Assembly (NCBI GenBank): GCA_028386065.3
Contig: JAKUCV010006661.1
Location: forward strand, 1 to 64,000
Direction of reading: 5' to 3'
From: Turnera subulata
Lineage: Eukaryota; Streptophyta; Magnoliopsida; Malpighiales; Passifloraceae
Length of the DNA stretch: 64,000 nt
Numbering within the stretch: the stretch's first letter is position 1; each line of letters begins with the position of its first letter. Under the pieces are notes generated by a model that did no database searches, was not told the DNA's origin, and saw only the letters and a program-made list of their open reading frames with translations. Shown piece after piece: positions 22,481-33,477 of this stretch. The position numbers were made by a program, and so were the translations under genes.

Positions 22481-25400
22481 GATGGGTATAGCCGAGTCAG
22501 TTTCAATTAATTACTTCATTGTGTTGGTTTGTAAAAGGAGGTTATGTTTTTGTAATGGAAGTGTTAGTGCCCCTTGTAGCAAAGAATTCTATAACATTAC
22601 TGGATATGGTTTGTTTTACACTTTTTAGGGTCTACGTTGCCTTTGCATTTGTTGTTTTGCTTCCGTTTATGTTGCGCATACATTGGTTGGTATCCCGCGA
22701 GGCAGAGGCAACAAGCTTCTGGATGGTTTGGTATAAGGCCTTTGGGTGCCCTGTGGCACATTGTGGGTGCACATGGTACCTGGCCGGTCACGCTTAGCGG
22801 GGGCGTGACAGTTGTGGTCTCATCACCAATTGTTGTGTTGAGAATGATGGTGTCAGTAAGTGTGACAGATTGTTGTTGTTGACCATGTCTCTTCTTACAG
22901 GTCTTCCTATTGTGCCCAAATTCGAAACATATCTGACATTGCATCACGCGAGATATCTTTGTCCTCTACTATACAAAACGTGAATAAAATGTTTGTCAGC
23001 ATATATATGATATCAGAACAAACCAAAGCATCACACATAAGAAAGAAATTACTTAGTACCTGTGATCCTCTTGGTTTTGATCCTTTTGATTGAGACCTCC
23101 TCGACTGTGATCCTCTTGTTTCCCCATCCTCCTTGCGCCTAACTACCTGTGGCCTCCCTCGTTTTGTATCAGCCTCAGGAGGACTCACTGCTGGTTGACC
23201 AGAAATTTCCCAAAATAGTTCACCAGGTACTGGATTAATGGACAACTTATAGGACCTCACAAAGAAATCCTTGTGGTACCATCTGGCGACATAATTCTCC
23301 ACTTTCTCCCTATCACCCAATATCACAGCAGCGACATGTGGGCATGGAATTCCAGTCAAATCCCAGGATCTACATGTACACTCTCTCTTCTTCTTGTCTA
23401 CAACAAAGATGTTCTCACCATCAATCACTTCATATTTTCCACTACCATTAGGCTGCACCCAGTATAAAGCTGCGAGATCCTTGTTCTTTTCCAACTCCCT
23501 TCTAATTCTGACCCCATGATCATGCATCCCCCAAGTGGTCACAAATGCTGCCTCTCTACAATTCTACTCATGATCAAGCGCCTAATGTCTTCTAGCATTG
23601 ATATAATAGACTTGAACCTGGCTTCAATAATAAAACAATTGAACACCTCGCACATGTTGTTATCTACAACATCAGATTTTGACAATGTTTGCTGAAAGGC
23701 CCTGCACCAATGCCTGGGATTTGCCTCTATGAAGTCCTGCTTTGCTTGAACAGAGATATCAGAGAATTGGCTAATCAGCAAGGCCAACTCTTGCTGTGTG
23801 GTGCACTTCACACATTTCCAAAAGTGCCTTTGAAGCTCTTCCCCTCGGTTTACTCTGCTCCACTTTGCAAAAATGTGCCTTGCACATCTCCTATGTTCTA
23901 CATAAGGAACTAGGTCTGCAACAGCTCTAATTAGGCCCTGTATAAACAGTTAGAACATGTTAGTATAATGACATTGGCCTAATCTCACACAATTAGTATA
24001 ATGACTTAACTGTAAGCTACTTAAATCTTACAGCTCTCTCCTCAATCAATATGTAAAATCAGACTCTCAAACATTCAACAAATCACACACTAGTCGGGTT
24101 ACAATTCTGATGTCAGTTAACTACTGTTAAGCAACTGTGAGGTAACAAAAGAAGATCAAAAGAAAACCTCATCAGATTTCAGAACAGAAAAGCCAAGAAA
24201 GAAAGGAAGAAATAGGAGGAGGTGTGTTTTAATTTTAAAGCAAAGAATGTGTGTAAGCTAGTTAAGCACGGTAGACATATAAGTAACATGTACTGACCTT
24301 GTGTTGATCTGACATAAAAGTCCATCCTTTCCCTGTACCCATTGGTATGCCTAAATTGTGGATAACCTGCCCAATAAACCACTTCCAATTCTCTGTATTC
24401 TCCACCTGCACCACAGCCCAAGCCAACGGATACATTTGATTGTTGGCATCTCGTCCAATTGTGACTAGTAGTTGTCCTCCAAGAATACCTTTTAAGAAGC
24501 ATCCATCAAACCCGTTCACACGCCTGTAGCCAGTCTTGAAGCCTACCTTCAAAGCATGGAAACATATGTAAAGCCTTTGAAACACTTGCTCTCCATCTTC
24601 CTGCTCAGTTTGAAGCACTACTGTACTTCCAGGATTGGTGGACTTCAATGTCTGCACATAGTCATGAAGTCTGCTATACTCCCTTTTCACATCTCCCTGG
24701 AAATGAGTACTAACATCTTCCTTTGCACGCCTTGCTTATGACCATATTGTAGTGACCCTGAACTTTTTCCTTGCGGCTTCCGCAATCTGGTTAGGTCTCA
24801 TACTCATGGCAGTTGAGCCAAACTTCTCTACCAAATGCTTTTTTATAACTGTCTTGATCACTCGACTATTTCTGTTGGTGCTACCACAGTCATGCATTGC
24901 GTGTATCTTCCTAATGACCCAGATTTTATTTGCTTTGTGGAAAGTTACATGCACAAACCATCTGCATCCCTCCACCTTGCACTTTCCTCGCAGTCTCTCA
25001 TTGTCAATCTTCTTCCACCTAATGTCCCTCCTCTCTCTAATGCTGTAATTGTCGAAAGCATCCTTTGCTTCATTCCTACTTCGAAAAATCATGCCCACAA
25101 CAAAGGGCGGTTTCTTGTCCTTGGGATTAAAATACAGTCCACTGTGCTGCCTCCTGCGACCAGCATCACTGTCATCAGTTGCATTCTCATATCCAGTAGC
25201 TATGAAGCTGCCTTCATTATCTGAAAAAAAAAAGTCTTCCTCGTTCCACTTTCCCTTTCTAAGCCTCCTTAACTCTTGTTCAAACTGAAGAGGCTGTGAA
25301 GTGCCACCTTCATCCCCTACAACACAATAATAAGAATAACATGTCAATGTTGGTCATATTTTGGTAAACTACCATGTAATTAAAATGCTGAAACATGTGG

Positions 25401-27004
25401 AAATACAATGTAAGTAATAGAAAATTACCTTCATTAATAGTTCGTTGATTACCTACACCACCTTCATCCTCAACATATTGTTGTCTCCTCTCCTCTTCTG
25501 CATCAGCCTCGTAATTCTCTCCCCCGAGTGCAGTTTCTCGACCCTCTTCTATCTGTTGTATCAGTTTCCTTCTTCTTTCTTCTGCCTTCCGCTTCACCAA
25601 GATCTCTTTCGCCCTTTCCCTATACTTCTGCAGCTCATAATCATCATTGTCTGTCAATTCCTCAGCACCTACCAAGCGATCTGACTCCACCTGGTCTTCA
25701 TCATCATAGCCTTCATCCTCTCCATCATTGTCCTCACCATGGGTATTTGTGTCTTCTACGGCAATAGGTGCTTCTTCATCATCAGCAGACATTCTGATAT
25801 CATCTTTATTTTGACCTACATCTTCAAACTCAGAAGGAACTTCAACCTCTCTCCGTGGCTGACTACATTGCCCTATTTCAACACTCCCCACATTTAAGTC
25901 GCAACCACTCTCTCCACCAAACTCACAACCACCTACAGCATCACCCTCACCTCCACTCTCACTCTCACCTACACACTCACCTTCATACCCACCTTCATTA
26001 ATGTCACATGCTGTCTCACCAACTTCATTTAACTCTCCCTCACTCTCACCTGACAACTCTGGCACTAAATACCCAAATTTCTTACACACTGTCCTTGGGT
26101 TCTCTTCACCCTAGTAAGGATGAATCCTATCTCCATGCTCCACATATATATCCGCTTCACCATCTTTCTCCAGCACCTCGAACAGTGGGCCTAAGCTACT
26201 ATCGTGCTTAGTCACAAGCACCAGCTCTTGCTCAAGTGCAGATACAAGGCTTTTACCATTGCTCTTGATGGGGACCCGATAATAAATATTGGACACATTT
26301 TTGTATCCCAACTGGCCGCACATGATAATCAGCACATCACGATAAATCTTATCTTTATCTGGTTTTTTAATCTTCGCACGATCTGGCACATAACGCAAAT
26401 GGGGGTCCCGTACAAATGCCCCACCAATATAGTAGTGCAATTTCACACGAGAGTCCATGGAATGCCCTACCTGTTGCAGAAAGTGAGACATTGTCAACAA
26501 CATTTTTTCATTTTCAAAACCACACCAGTATTTCCTTCCAACTCAGGGACCACAATCCCACGTTACGCATGTGACTCACATAAAAAGGAAAAGCAAACAA
26601 ACAAAAAAACAAAAAAGCAAGAAACCCAGATTCAGTTTTCAAATTATTTACTAGTTTGACCATGCACATTCTACTATTAAAAAACCTAGATGCTAACGAC
26701 AAACCCATCTCTTTAACACACCCAAGCATACAATCCACAGTTCACAGAAAATGCAAACAATACCACTATTTTTTAACACATAAAGGACCACAACCTCACG
26801 CATATGTCCGACAGAAGTGGGCAAATCCAATAAAACAAGCAAGAGCCAAAGATTGTTTTGTTCTTCAATTTAACGACAAACCATAACCGTAACCCACTTT
26901 TTAAACACCAACACCCAAAAAAAAAATCAATTAACAGTACACAAAAAATTCAACCACATAAATTTTTTATAACAATGAACCCAGAATAAAAAAGAAAAAG
27001 CGTA

Positions 27005-27240
27005 CCTTAATCGAAGATGGCTGGTGCGATTCGATTCCCAGCTGTTGAAGAATCGCATAGATTCCCTGGACCTCACTTTACAACTCTGCACGCCTTTTGT
27101 CTACTTTCTCAAGCTTCTTTCCAACATGCATTCATCTACAGAGGACGGACGGGACGGGACATAAGAGGCTTTGGTGTTTTCTCTTCACTTCTTAATCGCC
27201 TGAATCTCTGATGGTGTTCAGTGTTTTTTTTAAGTCAAAG
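27005..27240 (-). promoter_or_regulatory. Probable 5' non-coding exon of the MULE transposase gene
   Basis: On the minus strand a sequence ending TCGATTAAG is followed by GTACGC (donor at about 27004). The next plausible acceptor (CAACAG at about 26471) lies just before the chosen ATG. This implies a leader exon here and a first intron of about 0.53 kb. The transcription start cannot be placed. Confidence 0.45.
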
Positions 27241-27397
27241 ATGGTGTTCAGTGTTGGGGGTCTCCAGCGCGTGTCTTCTTTACTTTAGTGGACCCAAAAC
27301 CACGCCCAAGCTCGCGCGTTTCGTGGAAAAGAGAGAATAAAGCACACTGGGCTAGGCGCGTTCCACAAGCACGACGTCGTTCTCATTGGGCGGCAAC

Positions 27398-27615
27398 TTT
27401 CCCGCCTACAAGGCGCACTCACGCGTTAGTGGCCGACAGCTCCACGTGAACGGACCCACCACTCAGCTTATTTCAGCAGTTTTTTTGAATTTAAAAAAAC
27501 AAAAACCCCAATCCAAAACGGCAGCACATGGGCAATCGAAGGCGAAACGACTTTTGATTTGGCCTTGCCTTACGCGTATTACCAAGAACGACGCCGTTTT
27601 CACTGGGCGCCAAAA
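27398..27615 (-). promoter_or_regulatory. E2F-like sites in MULE right subterminal region
   Basis: TTTCCCGCC at 27398-27406 and GGCGCCAAAA at 27606-27615 (reverse complement TTTTGGCGCC). These are the same two motif types found at the left end (11030-11047), here upstream of the transposase gene. Function inferred only. Confidence 0.5.
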
Positions 27616-27794
27616 CTCCCGCCCAATGCAGCCAGCTTGGTCAACCGGAGGCAAACCCACGTGATGGGCCCCACTGTACTCCACCTCTTCGTTTCCCGCA
27701 ACCCCAGCAGACATCATTTATTTTTTTTTTTTGAAATTTAAACAACAGTAACCAAAAAATTCAACTGTGTTAGTAACGGAAAAAATATTTAAAA

Positions 27795-28110
27795 GTCAAC
27801 CACATCATCGGGCCCACAATTTTTTTGGAATTTTTTTTTGAATTAATACATTTTCAAGAAATTAACAAAAAAACAAAAAATGAAATTAAGTAAATAAAAT
27901 AATAACAATATAAAATCCGAGAATCAGCGGGCCCACCAGCCACGTGTCGATCTCTGGTTGGCCACTGCCTGCCCACCGGCTACTGGAGGTGAAATGGACA
28001 ACAACACCCGGTTCCAACAGACTTGAGGGACAAGATCGGTGATTTTCAAAGTGCAGGGATAACAACGCGGAAAATGGAAAAGTGAAAGGACACAAAAAGC
28101 TTTTTTTACC
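27795..28110 (-). repeat. MULE right terminal inverted repeat
   Basis: Inverted copy of 10702-11004; ends TTTTTACC at 28110 followed by the target duplication TTAAATTATA. Small indels distinguish the two repeats (an AATTAATAC/CCGGG-type difference near the inner border). Confidence 0.9.
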
Positions 28111-28501
28111 TTAAATTATAACATTAAATACATGTGACCTTTAGTTTTCAAGAAACATTTCATAATTTGATGTATGGATGCATGTGACTCTTATTTTTTT
28201 ACATTTAATTTTTTTAAGTTCAATTATGACTTCTCATTACCCTAACATTCCCTCCTGCAATTAAATATAGAATATTAAAAGTTTTTTTATTAAATTTACT
28301 AAATAATATATTAATTATTTTTTTACAAAATTAGTTGCCATATGTTAATCTTTAGAAAGCCACTTGTCAACACCAGAGATCTAGGTCTCTGATTTAATAT
28401 ATTTATATAAATAATAAAACAAATAGGGGTATTTCTATCTTTCAATTTCGGTGCTCTTTTTTAGGCGTTCATGCTTTTATATATAGTATAGTGTCGATAG
28501 A

Positions 28502-29123
28502 TAATTAATTGTTCTCAATAGTTATTTTTTTGGTCTTTAATTCATGTTGAGAAAAAAAAGCTTTCAATTTTCTCCTATGTATCCAGTCTCGTTTTGTGAA
28601 TGGATGAGGAAGACTACCTTAGATGTAATTTTAATGTAATAAATATACATATATTTTTTTAAAATTTAAATGTTTTAGATAAATAGAATTTCTAAAGCTT
28701 TCCAATCACACAAAGTAGAATTTTTTAATTTTTATAAGTTGGGGGGTTATAATGATATCTTGCCGCTTAGGATTTATAAGCCACTGAAAATTAGTGTAGG
28801 ATAAATAGAACTACAGAAAATAATTGGCCTAAAGGATAATCCAAGTGGTGGGAGTTTAGTGTTGTGGTTAAATATTTGTAAAAAAAAAAAAATCTATTTT
28901 ACTTGAATGATATTGAATATAATTTATTTGTAAGTGCAAAGACACAAATGCCGCTGACTGAGTTGAGGACTATGGCTAGAGTTGTGTGAATAATCTGGTA
29001 GTAAGTAATCTAATACATTAGGATTGAGATAGGGATAATAAGTAATAATCAGAGATACGAGGGATATAGGCGGCGAGGGAAAGAAGAAGAAGAAGAAGGA
29101 GGAGGAAGCCTAGGATAGGAGAA
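28502..29123. other. LWD upstream region and 5' leader
   Basis: AT-rich intergenic DNA. A GAAGAAGAAGAAGAAGGAGG purine tract (29083-29103) lies just before the LWD ATG and is probably in the 5' leader. No clear TATA box could be assigned. Confidence 0.45.
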
Positions 29124-30164
29124 ATGGGTGGTAGCGGCGACCCGAATCAAGACGGGTCGGACGAGCAGCAGAAGAGATCCGAGATCTACACGTACGAGGC
29201 ACCCTGGCACATCTACGCCATGAACTGGAGCGTCCGCCGGGACAAGAAGTACCGCCTGGCCATCGCCAGCCTCCTGGAGCAGTTCCCGAACCGGGTGGAG
29301 ATCGTGCAGCTGGACGACTCCAACGGCGAGATCCGGCCCGACCCGAACCTCTCCTTCGAGCACCCCTACCCTCCCACCAAGGTCATCTTCATCCCGGACA
29401 AGGAGTGCCAGAAGCCCGACCTCCTCGCCACCTCCAGCGACTTCCTCCGCGTCTGGCGCGTCTCCGACGACTCCTCCCGCGTCGACCTCAAGACCCTCCT
29501 CAACGGCAACAAGAACAGCGAGTTCTGCGGGCCCCTCACCTCCTTCGACTGGAACGAGGCCGAGCCCCGCCGCATCGGCACCTCCAGCATCGACACCACC
29601 TGCACCATCTGGGACATCGAGCGCGAGGCCGTCGACACCCAGCTCATCGCCCACGACAAGGAGGTCTACGACATCGCCTGGGGCGGCGTCGGCGTCTTCG
29701 CCTCCGTCTCCGCCGACGGCTCCGTCCGGGTCTTCGACCTCCGCGACAAGGAGCACTCCACCATCATCTACGAGAGCTCCGAGCCCGACACCCCCCTCGT
29801 CCGCCTCGGCTGGAACAAGCAGGACCCCAGGTACATGGCCACCATCATCATGGACACCGCCAAGGTCGTCGTCCTCGACATCCGCTTCCCCACCCTCCCC
29901 GTCGTCGAGCTCCAGCGCCACCACGCCAGCGTCAACGCCATCGCCTGGGCCCCTCACAGCTCCTGCCACATCTGCACCGCCGGCGACGACTCCCAGGCCT
30001 TGATCTGGGATCTCTCCTCCATGGGCCAGCCCGTCGAGGGCGGCCTCGACCCAATCCTCGCCTACACCGCCGGCGCCGAAATCGAGCAGCTCCAGTGGTC
30101 TTCCTCCCAGCCCGATTGGGTTGCTATTGCCTTCTCCACCAAGCTCCAAATCCTCAGGGTCTGA
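29124..30164 (+). CDS. LWD: LIGHT-REGULATED WD protein (LWD1/LWD2, AN11-type WD40)
   Basis: Intronless 346-residue WD40 protein. From memory it is close to Arabidopsis LWD1/LWD2 along its whole length, from [20 protein letters not shown] at the N-terminus to [18 protein letters not shown] at the end. LWD proteins are nuclear clock components that act with TCP20/TCP22 to activate CCA1 and other morning genes; AN11-type relatives scaffold MYB-bHLH complexes. WD repeats are recognisable at [18 protein letters not shown] and ALIWDLSS. Length equals the family norm. Codon usage is odd: third positions are almost all C or G for the first 300 codons, unlike every neighbouring gene, which also creates a 376-codon antisense open frame (not a gene). 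Most probably LWD2-like by synteny with PPR and GAPA. Confidence 0.95.
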   Translation: MGGSGDPNQDGSDEQQKRSEIYTYEAPWHIYAMNWSVRRDKKYRLAIASLLEQFPNRVEIVQLDDSNGEIRPDPNLSFEHPYPPTKVIFIPDKECQKPDLLATSSDFLRVWRVSDDSSRVDLKTLLNGNKNSEFCGPLTSFDWNEAEPRRIGTSSIDTTCTIWDIEREAVDTQLIAHDKEVYDIAWGGVGVFASVSADGSVRVFDLRDKEHSTIIYESSEPDTPLVRLGWNKQDPRYMATIIMDTAKVVVLDIRFPTLPVVELQRHHASVNAIAWAPHSSCHICTAGDDSQALIWDLSSMGQPVEGGLDPILAYTAGAEIEQLQWSSSQPDWVAIAFSTKLQILRV

Positions 30165-32620
30165 ACTGATTATCTCCAACCTGTTTCTCTTCTTTCCTAA
30201 TTAATTATTGGTAGCTCTTAGGAAATTTATTTAGCATAGTTCAGTTCTTGATGGCCAGAAGCTGCCAACTGTAAAAAAAAAAAACCTCAAATCAGAATAG
30301 AATGCTTCCTTTCCTTGAGGCTATATTCTATCAAACCTTTTTCGGCAATTAGCATCAACATTTCCTCGTATGCTTACTACTATTTTTCCATGCTTTTCCC
30401 TGCTTGCCTTCTGCTTTCTTCTCCTATGTTTCTTTTTCCCTCCCGCTACATTCTTCCCTACTATGAATCACCATGAATTGCTTTCTAGTATGAGCAAACA
30501 AAGGTTGGCAGGAACTAAATGTGCAGGATTGCAACACTGCACTTCTCTTGACCAGCTTTTTGCCTCAGGAAAATGCAAGCACAAGTACTCTAGTATTTGC
30601 TTTTATCTACTGACAGAATGGTAGGGTGATTCTCTATAAGAAAACAGTGCTCATTGTCTTCTTTGGAGAGGGAGTTAGAAATGTCGTGCTTGCGTATTCC
30701 TTGGGGTTGCAGGAACTATAGATGGTTTGCGTGCGAAAATGCTTGATGTTTAATTTGTACGAAGGCATTTAGCGACATCGCTTGGATATGGTGGTTGCAA
30801 TCTTTTTGTGTTTGTTTGTTTTCAAAGGCAGGATGTGGCTTAATATAATGTGCTCAGCAGGATTCCTGTTTAGGTTTGGTGTATAATTCATTTCATGGTA
30901 GTTGAATATGGGTTAGGAAACATCCAAGGGCACTTCAGTTTGTCCGATTACTTTTCTTAACTAGCTGGAGAAATTAGACAGCGGAGTGCCAGTGATGCAG
31001 AATTTTACGCTCACCACAAGGGGCTGCAATGGGCAATGTCTTTGATATCTTCCAATATGCTCTGTCTTTTAATCTCACTCCAACAGGTCCATTTCTGTTC
31101 CTTTTATTTTTGTAATCTCACTTTCTGTGGCATTCCAAAGACAAACCTACATTCTGGTGGCAAAGTTTGTCTAGAGCAGGCTTTACTGTTTTTCTGAAGA
31201 CAGTGACATTTAGGGGTTTTGACTAGATTGAGGCTGTTTGTTTTAAAGTTGGATGGAACGGGGGGATAGTGTGGTGCAAGAGAGGTGTCTAATCAAGGAT
31301 TTCTGTGCTTAATATTATCTTAGGCAAGTTTGACCTAGCATCAATAGCTAAGTGGATGAGCCAACAAGGTTAGAGGGAAAAAGCATGAAGTGGTTTTCCA
31401 GTTTATGTCAAATATCTCTCTTTGTTATTATTGTTACTATTTTGCTTCGGGCAATACCTGAAGTTTACATCAGCAGAACTGCAGAGGTACATGTGCTTCC
31501 ACCACTATAGTCATGAGTAGGCTTTTAAGTTTAACCAGATTGTTCAAGTCTCAAGGGATTGGCACTTTTGGCATTTATAGCGTCTTAGTGTTGTGGGTGC
31601 GTCTTGGTGTCGTCTTGTCTTGTTGGGAGATGGGATGGGTCGGTTCTACAATAATGTTGTCCAAACTGGAGGATCTCCTAAAATCAGATGTTGGTCTGGA
31701 GATAAAATGGGACTTGATTGAACAGAAGCATGTCCATGTTTCACACAGAAACTATTGTAGATGACTACCCCCCTTGCTTGGTTCCTGGATCCTCTCGATC
31801 GGTGTGGATTAGCCAAGGTGGTGTTATGGCTTTGCAGGAAAATTTCTGGATCAAAACCTAGGCAGTGGCATTTGAGTTGGGAATTTATAGGATCTGGATT
31901 TTTTTTACCCAAAAAAAGTGTTTGTTTATGCTCATATGTTGCCTAAAGGCCCAAGTGTCATAAGGGAATTTGTTCCATAAGCCTCTTGGAGATCAGAACT
32001 TGGAAATATGCTTGACTTCTTTTTGTTTTTTTTTTAAAAATTGTTATTATTACTATTATTATTATTTGTTTTCACAAAGTAAAACGAATAACCTCCAGCC
32101 AGTTGTTGATTACAATTTGGTATATGCTTCAGCTGGTCAAAGCCAAAGGCAACCAATGGCGAACTTCTGGAAAGAAGGAATGTTAGGTTGGAGCCCCTCC
32201 CTAACCATTGATAAAAACAAAGAAAAGGTTGAATACTTTCATCAAACTGCAGCATCATAACATTACAAAGCAACTTATTCCAAAGCGATCTCTGCTGGGA
32301 ATTGCTCTCACATTTACTCTTATTTACAAGTAATTCTGCTCTCATAAGATATGACATTTCGTAAGACCCATTTGTTCCCAATGGCTTTGCCATGTTATGT
32401 GACATGTGACCGAAAAGCAAACTCACTCCTTGTTTGATACTCAGTTGCTGATTAAGGGTCTTTATAACTTAAAGTAAAACCATATATCTAGAGGTAGTTT
32501 TTTACTTTTAAAAAGGAACAAAAAAGAAAACAATAAACATCCAGCAGAATTAAAAAAATAAAAATAAAAACAAAAACACAGCTCTGATTTTTGTCTGTGA
32601 CATAGACATACCATTTTGTT
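30165..32620. other. LWD 3' flank, intergenic
   Basis: AT-rich with no gene seen. Contains poly(A) and poly(T) tracts, a (TTA)n-like stretch (32041-32067) and scattered short open frames without domains. Confidence 0.5.
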
Positions 32621-32826
32621 GCTTTTGGACGTAAATATAGGTTTTACGAAGTGATGAAAAACAAGGACAATTTTGGTTCAAGCATCAAAGTGAAGAAGGT
32701 ACATGTGTGGCAATTCGACAGCCGCTTTTGGACGTAAATATAGGTTTTACGAAGTGATGAAAAACAAGGACAATTTTGGTTCAAGCATCAAAGTGAAGAA
32801 GGTACATGTGTGGCAATTCGACAGCC
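32621..32826. repeat. Perfect tandem duplication, 103-bp unit
   Basis: 32621-32723 and 32724-32826 appear identical, each starting GCTTTTGGACGTAAATATAG and ending AATTCGACAGCC. Either a very recent duplication or an assembly artefact. Confidence 0.9.
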
Positions 32827-33477
32827 TTGCGGTAAGAAGGGCTCAGAGTAAACAGAATTCTTGCAGAAACAGTAGAAATTCTGCAGGATTCTCTAAAAGG
32901 TGCAAAGCAGAATGTTTGGAAAAGCACTTTTGGGGCCTTTGTGCGGCAAAGCAAAAGCGCTGGAAGTCCTTGGGGTTGTTTGCCAAAAGCCTATGTCCCG
33001 CGTCCGCATGATTGGCAAATCATGCAAACTTTGAATCTTAGGTAGCCAAGCTGGATCACAGAACCTTGCCAATTTAACCATCCAAGTTAGCTGGGTTTCA
33101 ACTCTTTTCCCATGGGATTTAATTGTGGTCGGCTTATAATCAATCCAGTTTCCATAACGCCTCCAAAGAAAAAGGCCTAGCTTTACTTGATGTAGTCTAG
33201 TATTCGGATCAGTTGAATTACATAATGTCTATTTGAAATTGCAAAGAATTGATGTTGCAAAGTAACAACAGTTTGAGTAGTGATACTTTTGATTTCTCTG
33301 AACCAAAAAGAAAGAAAACAAGACATAAGTTCATTAGTTCATTAAGGCAGACTACGACAACACTAGTTAGCTAATTCTTCTCTGGACTTGATTAACACAG
33401 GCTAGCTACATCATCCCCTCTCCCTTGTCGTCTTTGCGCATTGAAGCTTTAATTGCAGCAGGTCTGGTCTCATCACA
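32827..33477. other. Intergenic, no gene seen
   Basis: Sequence between the tandem duplication and the 3' end of the isoprenylated-protein gene. No supported feature. Confidence 0.4.

Larger units (their letters stand above)
18556..22810 (+). mobile_element. LTR-retrotransposon-derived block with internal long repeats
   Basis: Non-coding block ending in GGGGGCGTGACA (22799-22810), a typical gypsy LTR terminus, where the interrupted transposase exon resumes. Sequence characteristic of gypsy LTRs (TACTCACCCCCCT...CTTACAGGTGCGAG) occurs at about 19285-19320 and 22420-22455. A long segment is repeated three times (listed separately). The matching left LTR end and 5-bp duplication (GTTGT expected) are not found, so the left end has been deleted or rearranged against the integrase fragment. 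Open frames inside are not conserved between the copies and are not called. Confidence 0.65.
15773..26458 (-). pseudogene. MURA-type MULE transposase, multi-exon, disrupted
   Basis: Minus-strand gene, start ATG 26458 (MDSRVKLHYYIGG) just inside an acceptor at about 26470. Exons readable with GT-AG borders: 26470-25429, 25316-24298, 23937-23060, 22965 into the 22810 insertion, then 3' exons from 17955 to the TAA at 15773-15775. Order: acidic N-terminal region; MuDR-type DNA-binding region with KCKVEGCRWFVH; MULE DDE core with FDGCFLKG and TFMSDQH; SWIM finger CTCRSWDLTGIPCPH; CCHC knuckle (C-x2-C-x4-H-x4-C at about 22900-22950); repeated-exon linker; Arg/Gly-rich tail. Lesions: in-frame TAG at 26111-26113, TAA at about 24735, a one-base frameshift at about 23545, a TAG in exon 17247-17363, and retrotransposon sequence at 17956-22810. 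Not functional as it stands. A transposase of this family would act in the nucleus on the element's terminal repeats. Confidence 0.88.
10702..28110. mobile_element. Large two-gene Mutator-like element (MULE), 17.4 kb with nested insertions
   Basis: The two ends are long inverted repeats (10702-11004 and 27795-28110). The element starts GGTAAAAAGG and ends with the reverse complement. It is flanked by a 10-base direct repeat, TTAAATTGTA (10692-10701) and TTAAATTATA (28111-28120), which differ at one base; MULEs typically duplicate 8-11 bp. Inside, a GRF-like zinc-finger gene runs inward from the left end and a MURA-type transposase gene runs inward from the right end. This convergent arrangement recalls mudrA/mudrB of maize MuDR, although the accessory protein is unrelated. 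Later insertions are a solo LTR (12275-15589) and gypsy-derived sequence (17956-22810). Without these the element is about 9.2 kb. Confidence 0.9.
10271..28501 (-). mobile_element. Probable non-autonomous Helitron (about 0.8 kb) split by the MULE
   Basis: On the minus strand the element would begin TCTATCGACACTATACTATA (28501), preceded by A. It would end in a hairpin (ACACGTGT, loop GTA, ACACGTGT), a six-base gap, and CTAG (10274-10271), followed by T. Helitrons insert between A and T, start with TC, and end in a hairpin plus CTRR, so all the diagnostic features fit. A second small hairpin (CCGTGTGCAACACGG) lies just before it. Without the 17.4-kb MULE (10702-28110) and its duplicated target, the Helitron is about 0.81 kb and encodes nothing. 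Confidence 0.6.

Noticed and set aside
29049..30179. 376-codon open frame antisense to the LWD gene
   Set aside because: It is a by-product of very high third-position GC in the sense gene; composition is Gly/Ala/Val/Asp-rich with no recognisable domain.
32703..33011. 102-codon frame across the 103-bp duplication
   Set aside because: The frame depends on the tandem duplication and has no recognisable domain.
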